Notes under the pieces: generated by a model
The model's database searches: none
What the model saw: the letters and a program-made list of their open reading frames with translations, nothing else
What the model was told of the DNA's origin: nothing
Translations under genes and position numbers: made by a program
Assembly: GCA_023249815.1 (NCBI GenBank)
Contig: JAHFBX010000089.1
Location: 1-9,462 of the forward strand
Length of the DNA: 9,462 bases
Source of the DNA: Candidatus Eiseniibacteriota bacterium
Lineage (GTDB): Bacteria; Eisenbacteria; RBG-16-71-46
Reading direction: 5' to 3'
Shown: in pieces, positions 6,130-9,462 of the stretch
Layout: the number at the start of each line of letters is the position of its first letter
How positions within the stretch are numbered: the first letter of the stretch is position 1

Positions 6130-7791
6130 GTGAGACTTCTGCTCTTACTCCTCTTGGCCTCCGCCGCCGGCACGTCGTGCGTGCCCGGCCGCGCGGACGC
6201 ACCGGAAGCCAGCGGCCGTCGCTACTTCGGCTCGCTCCGCCGCGCGCACGACCAGGTGTTCCGCTTCAACCTGGGCGCCGAACCCGAACTGCGCGACCCG
6301 AGCACCATGGCGGGCCAGCCGGACGGGCGGTTCGCGCGCATGGTGTTCGAGGGGCTCACCGTGCCCGACCCGCAGACGCTCGAGCCGAAACCGGGCCAGG
6401 CGTATCGCTGGGAGCGCAGCGCGGACGGGCTCACGTATACGTTCCACCTGCGGCCGGGGCTCCGCTGGTCGGACGGCACGGCGCTCACGTCGAACGACTT
6501 CCTGTGGACGTGGCGGCGCGTCCTGGCGCCCGCCACCGCTGCGCGAAATGCCAGCACGCTCTACTCGGTGAAGAACGCCGTGGCCTACCACGACGGCGTG
6601 ATCGCCGACTCCACCCGGCTGGGAATCGAGGCGCCCGACGACAGCACGTTCATCGTGAGGCTCGAGCATCCCACGGCGTACTTCCTGTTTCTCACGAGCT
6701 TCTACATCCTGGTGCCGGTGCCGCGGCACGTCATCGAGCAGCACGGTGTGCGCTGGACGCTCCCCGAGAACCTGGTGGGCAACGGCCCGTTCCGCTGGAC
6801 CTACTGGCGGCAGAACGACCGCTACGAGTTCGTGCCCTCGGAGAGCTACTGGGATCGCGCCAGTGTCAAACTCGAGAAGGTCGTGGCGTACACGGTGGAT
6901 GACCTGAACACCTCCACCAACCTCTACAAATCCGGCGCCATAGACTGGAATCCCAGCGGCTACATTCCCTCCCAGTACCTGGGTTACATGAAGCCGTACG
7001 CCGACTACCGCACCGGCCGCTACCACGGCACCTACTTCTACAGCGTGAATGTGACCCAGCCGCCGCTCGACAACGTCTGGGTGCGACGCGCGCTCAACCT
7101 GTCGATTGACCGGGAGTCCATCGCGCGCGATCTCTTGAAGGGCAGCCGTGACCCGTGGGGGCGGCTCACGCCGAGCGGCTACACCGGCTACGCGGGCCCG
7201 AGCCCGGTGCGGTTCGATCCGGAGCGCGCGCGCAAGGCCATGGCGCGCGCCGGCTACCCGGGCGGCAAGGGGTTTCCGCGTGTCTCGATCCTGTTCAACA
7301 CGAGCGAGGACCATCGCCGCATCGCCGAGGCCATCCAGGCGATGTGGAAGCGCGAGCTGGGGATCGACGTCGAGCTGTCGAACCAGGAGTGGGGCTCCTA
7401 CCTGCAGGCCACCACCACGCTCCACTACCAGATCGCGCGGAGATCGTGGATCGGCGACTACCTGGACCCCAACACATTTCTCCAAATGCTGACGAGCGGC
7501 GACGGCAACAATCGCTCCGGCTGGTCGAACGCGCGCTACGACGCACTGATCGAGCGCGCGAGCGAGACGCTGGATCCGACGCGCCGGTTCGCGATCATGG
7601 CGGAGGCCGAGTCGCTGGCGGTGGACGAGGCGCCCTACCTCCCCATCTACCACTACTCCACCACCGAGCTCCTGAAGCCGTGGGTGCGCGGCCTCTACCT
7701 GAACGCGCTCGACATCCACCCGCTCACGCGCGTGTGGATCGACCACGACTGGCGGCAGCACGAGCCACTCGCGGGCGAGGCGCCGCGGTGA
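6130..7791 (+). CDS. oppA: Oligopeptide ABC transporter substrate-binding protein (SBP family 5)
   Basis: A 553-residue extracytoplasmic binding protein that captures peptides for the permeases encoded next to it. The N-terminus MRLLLLLLLASAAGTSC is a signal peptide; Cys17 may be lipidated, but GTSC lacks the usual Leu/Val/Ile at -3, so the protein may instead be soluble and periplasmic. Family landmarks are DGLTYTFHLRPGLRWSDGT (99-117), NGPFRWTYW (218-226), YWDRASVKLEKV, NLYKSGAIDW (264-273) and VRRALNLSIDRESIARDLL. Length and the NLYKSG-IDW segment resemble OppA/MppA more than DppA. I chose GTG at 6130 because it begins the signal peptide cleanly; GTGs at 6121 and 6100 extend it by three or ten residues. 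The stop overlaps the start of the next gene. The exact ligand (peptide, murein peptide or other) is not determined by sequence. Confidence 0.92.
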   Translation: MRLLLLLLLASAAGTSCVPGRADAPEASGRRYFGSLRRAHDQVFRFNLGAEPELRDPSTMAGQPDGRFARMVFEGLTVPDPQTLEPKPGQAYRWERSADGLTYTFHLRPGLRWSDGTALTSNDFLWTWRRVLAPATAARNASTLYSVKNAVAYHDGVIADSTRLGIEAPDDSTFIVRLEHPTAYFLFLTSFYILVPVPRHVIEQHGVRWTLPENLVGNGPFRWTYWRQNDRYEFVPSESYWDRASVKLEKVVAYTVDDLNTSTNLYKSGAIDWNPSGYIPSQYLGYMKPYADYRTGRYHGTYFYSVNVTQPPLDNVWVRRALNLSIDRESIARDLLKGSRDPWGRLTPSGYTGYAGPSPVRFDPERARKAMARAGYPGGKGFPRVSILFNTSEDHRRIAEAIQAMWKRELGIDVELSNQEWGSYLQATTTLHYQIARRSWIGDYLDPNTFLQMLTSGDGNNRSGWSNARYDALIERASETLDPTRRFAIMAEAESLAVDEAPYLPIYHYSTTELLKPWVRGLYLNALDIHPLTRVWIDHDWRQHEPLAGEAPR

Positions 7792-8705
7792 CCACGTACA
7801 TCGCGCGTCGTCTCATGCTCATGGTGCCAACGCTGCTCGTCATCGCCACGCTCACGTTCGTGCTCATGCGCTTGGCCCCCGGCGGGCCGTTCATGAGCGA
7901 GAAGGACATCCCGGCCAAGGCCAAGCAGGAGCTGCTGCATCGCTATGGACTCGATCGCCCGCTCTACGCGCAGTACTTCTCGTTCCTCGGCAACGCGGCG
8001 CGGCTGGAGTTCGGACCGTCCTACAAGTACCCCGACCGCCAGGTGCGCGAGATCATCCTCCAGGGCTTCTCTGTCTCGGCTGAACTCGGCGGCTGGGCGT
8101 TGCTGCTCTCGCTCCTGATTGGCGTCCCGGTTGGCACCATCGCCGCGGTGCGCCAGAACCAGCCGACCGACTTCGCGGCCATGACGCTGGCGCTCGCTGG
8201 CGTCTCGGTGCCGAACTTCGTGCTCGGGCCAGTGCTCGTGCTGTCGTTCGCGCTGTCGTTCACGCTGCTTCCGGCGGCGCTGTGGATTGGCCCCGAATCG
8301 CGCATCCTCCCCGTGCTGGCACTGTGCGTGAGCTATGTGGCGTACATCGCGCGCCTGACGCGCGCCGGCATGCTCGAGGTGTTGCGCCAGGACTACATCC
8401 GCACGGCGCGTGCCAAGGGCCTCGCCGAACGTGTCGTGGTCCTGAAGCACGCGTTGAAGCTCGGCATCCTTCCCGTGGTGTCCTACCTCGGGCCCGCGGC
8501 GGCACGCGTCATCATGGGCTCGATCGTGATCGAGCAGATCTTCGCCATCCCCGGGCTTGGGCGCTATCTCGTCATCGGCGCGGTGAATCGCGACTACACG
8601 CTGGTAATGGGCGTGGTGCTGTTCTATGCCTCGTTCCTCCTCGTGTTGAACCTGCTCGTGGATCTGGCGTACAGCTGGCTCGACCCGCGCGTGGAGCTGG
8701 CGTGA
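7788..8705 (+). CDS. oppB: Peptide ABC transporter permease, OppB/DppB type
   Basis: A 305-residue inner-membrane permease that forms half of the peptide channel. Six membrane segments can be seen at about residues 9-29, 97-120, 132-158, 172-190, 229-251 and 270-296, with a soluble loop at 32-95 as in the family. The N-terminus YIARRLMLMVPTLLVIATLTFVLMRLAPGGPF is characteristic of OppB/DppB. The cytoplasmic EAA loop that docks onto the ATPase reads YIRTARAKGLAERVVVLKHALKLGILP (203-229), and IVIEQIFAIPGLGRYLV follows as usual. The GTG at 7788 overlaps the oppA-like stop (GTGA) and has GAGG seven bases upstream. Full length, no defect seen. Opp versus Dpp cannot be settled by sequence here. Confidence 0.93.
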   Translation: MTTYIARRLMLMVPTLLVIATLTFVLMRLAPGGPFMSEKDIPAKAKQELLHRYGLDRPLYAQYFSFLGNAARLEFGPSYKYPDRQVREIILQGFSVSAELGGWALLLSLLIGVPVGTIAAVRQNQPTDFAAMTLALAGVSVPNFVLGPVLVLSFALSFTLLPAALWIGPESRILPVLALCVSYVAYIARLTRAGMLEVLRQDYIRTARAKGLAERVVVLKHALKLGILPVVSYLGPAAARVIMGSIVIEQIFAIPGLGRYLVIGAVNRDYTLVMGVVLFYASFLLVLNLLVDLAYSWLDPRVELA

Positions 8706-9462
8706 GCATCGGCCTGCGCCCGCCCGTGACCGTGCTTGCTCCCGAGGCGAGCGCGGCGCCGCATCGGAGCCTGTGGAGCGACGCGTGGCTGCGCCTGCGC
8801 CGCAATCGCATGGCGGTGGCGGCCGGCGTGTTCCTGCTCGTGATGAGCACGCTCGCCACGTTCGCGCCGTGGATCCCGTGGCTCCCCGACCCGACGCTGC
8901 AGGATCTCGCGAAGGGCTCCACCGGCCCGTCGCTCGCGCACTGGTTCGGCACCGACGAGCTGGGCCGTGACCTGTTCGCGCGCGTGCTCCACGGCGGACG
9001 CATCTCGCTGCTCGTGGGCCTCGTGGGCACGCTCGTGTCGCTGCTGATCGGCGTCACGTGGGGCGCGGTCGCGGGCTACGTGGGTGGCCGCACCGACGAC
9101 TACATTATGCGCGTCGTGGACGTGCTCTACGCGCTCCCCTACATCTTCCTCGTCATCCTGCTGCTCGTGTTCTTCTCGAAGAGCCTGCTCATGCTGTTCG
9201 TGGCGCTCGGGCTCGTCCAGTGGCTCACCATGGCGCGCATCGTGCGCGGCCAGGTGTTGTCGCTCAAGAACCAGACGTTCGTGGAGGCCGCGCGCGCGCT
9301 CGGAGCGTCCGACCTCGCCATCGTGTTCCGCCACATCGTGCCCAACACGCTCGGGCCGGTGATCGTGTACACGACGCTCACGGTGCCCGCGGTGATTTTG
9401 CAAGAAGCGTTCCTGAGCTTCCTCGGGCTGGGTGTGCAGCCGCCGAACGCGTCGTGGGGCAC
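8702..9462 (+). CDS. oppC: Peptide ABC transporter permease, OppC/DppC type (3' truncated by window)
   Basis: The first 253 codons of the second permease; the frame is open to the window edge, with perhaps 30-50 residues missing. It has the N-terminal cytoplasmic LRLRRNRMAVAAGVFLL segment leading to the first membrane helix, the family hallmark WFGTDELGRDLFARVLHGGRIS (81-102), helices near 103-126, 139-158 and 160-178, the ATPase-docking EAA loop EAARALGASDLAIVFRHIVPN (195-215), and the closing FLSFLGLGVQPPNASWG. It pairs with the OppB-like protein to make the channel. GTG at 8702 overlaps the previous stop (GTGA), with GGAG five bases upstream. A longer-than-usual Ala/Pro-rich leader of about 25 residues precedes the first conserved part. 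Genes for the two ATPases are expected beyond the window, but may be elsewhere. Confidence 0.93.
   Translation, partial: MSIGLRPPVTVLAPEASAAPHRSLWSDAWLRLRRNRMAVAAGVFLLVMSTLATFAPWIPWLPDPTLQDLAKGSTGPSLAHWFGTDELGRDLFARVLHGGRISLLVGLVGTLVSLLIGVTWGAVAGYVGGRTDDYIMRVVDVLYALPYIFLVILLLVFFSKSLLMLFVALGLVQWLTMARIVRGQVLSLKNQTFVEAARALGASDLAIVFRHIVPNTLGPVIVYTTLTVPAVILQEAFLSFLGLGVQPPNASWG

Noticed and set aside
5556..6902. Plus-strand open frame spanning the divergent promoter and half of the oppA-like gene
   Set aside because: It overlaps two real genes in other frames and its product is low-complexity and arginine-rich.
6145..7761. Long minus-strand open frame (538 codons) opposite the oppA-like gene
   Set aside because: Mirror reading of a clearly recognised binding-protein gene; the translation has no motif and the typical Arg/Val/His-rich shadow composition.
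1..9462. Possible tRNA, CRISPR array, insertion sequence or toxin-antitoxin pair
   Set aside because: Looked for repeated spacers, transposase motifs, terminal repeats, cloverleaf-like segments and small paired genes; none seen.

Overview
The window is a dense stretch of bacterial chromosome from a high-GC organism. A hand count of one line of the SDR gene (2701-2760) gives 42 G+C out of 60. Genes are tightly packed, often start with GTG or TTG, and overlap by four bases. No RNA gene, insertion sequence, CRISPR array or phage gene is visible. The overall style would fit Gemmatimonadota or another high-GC soil or sediment phylum, but that placement is an inference from style, not from a marker gene.

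Layout. (1) 2-250, plus strand: the 3' end of an unrecognised gene. (2) 351-383: a perfect 14-bp inverted repeat between this gene and the converging next one. (3) 446-1189, minus: a membrane protein of unknown function. (4) 1358-2230, minus: an exported phosphodiester glycosidase (NAGPA/DUF2233) family protein. Parts of this gene are clearly less GC-rich than the rest of the window. (5) 2295-3977, minus: a large, atypical short-chain dehydrogenase/reductase (SDR) with an N-terminal extension, a four-cysteine zinc-ribbon-like module and no tyrosine at the usual catalytic position. (6) 4084-5331 and 5328-5942, minus: a translationally coupled pair, a TPR-repeat protein followed by a GT4-type glycosyltransferase with an altered E-x7-E motif. 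(7) 5943-6129: a divergent promoter region. (8) 6130-7791, 7788-8705 and 8702 to the window end, plus: an oligopeptide ABC importer operon (substrate-binding protein, then two permeases), with GTGA overlaps at both junctions and cut off by the window edge in the second permease.

How the genes fit together. Only two groups have a clear joint role. The plus-strand operon is a peptide importer: an exported or lipid-anchored binding protein hands peptides to an OppB/OppC-type membrane channel, and the ATPase genes are expected just past the window. The TPR and glycosyltransferase genes are made from one message and probably act together in glycosylating a surface polymer or protein; the target cannot be read from the sequence. 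The SDR, glycosidase and membrane-protein genes lie in the same direction downstream but are separated by hairpins or gaps, and nothing visible ties them into one pathway. I found no convincing new multi-gene system. The most unusual items are the SDR with the displaced catalytic tyrosine and the glycosyltransferase with the degenerate active-site motif.
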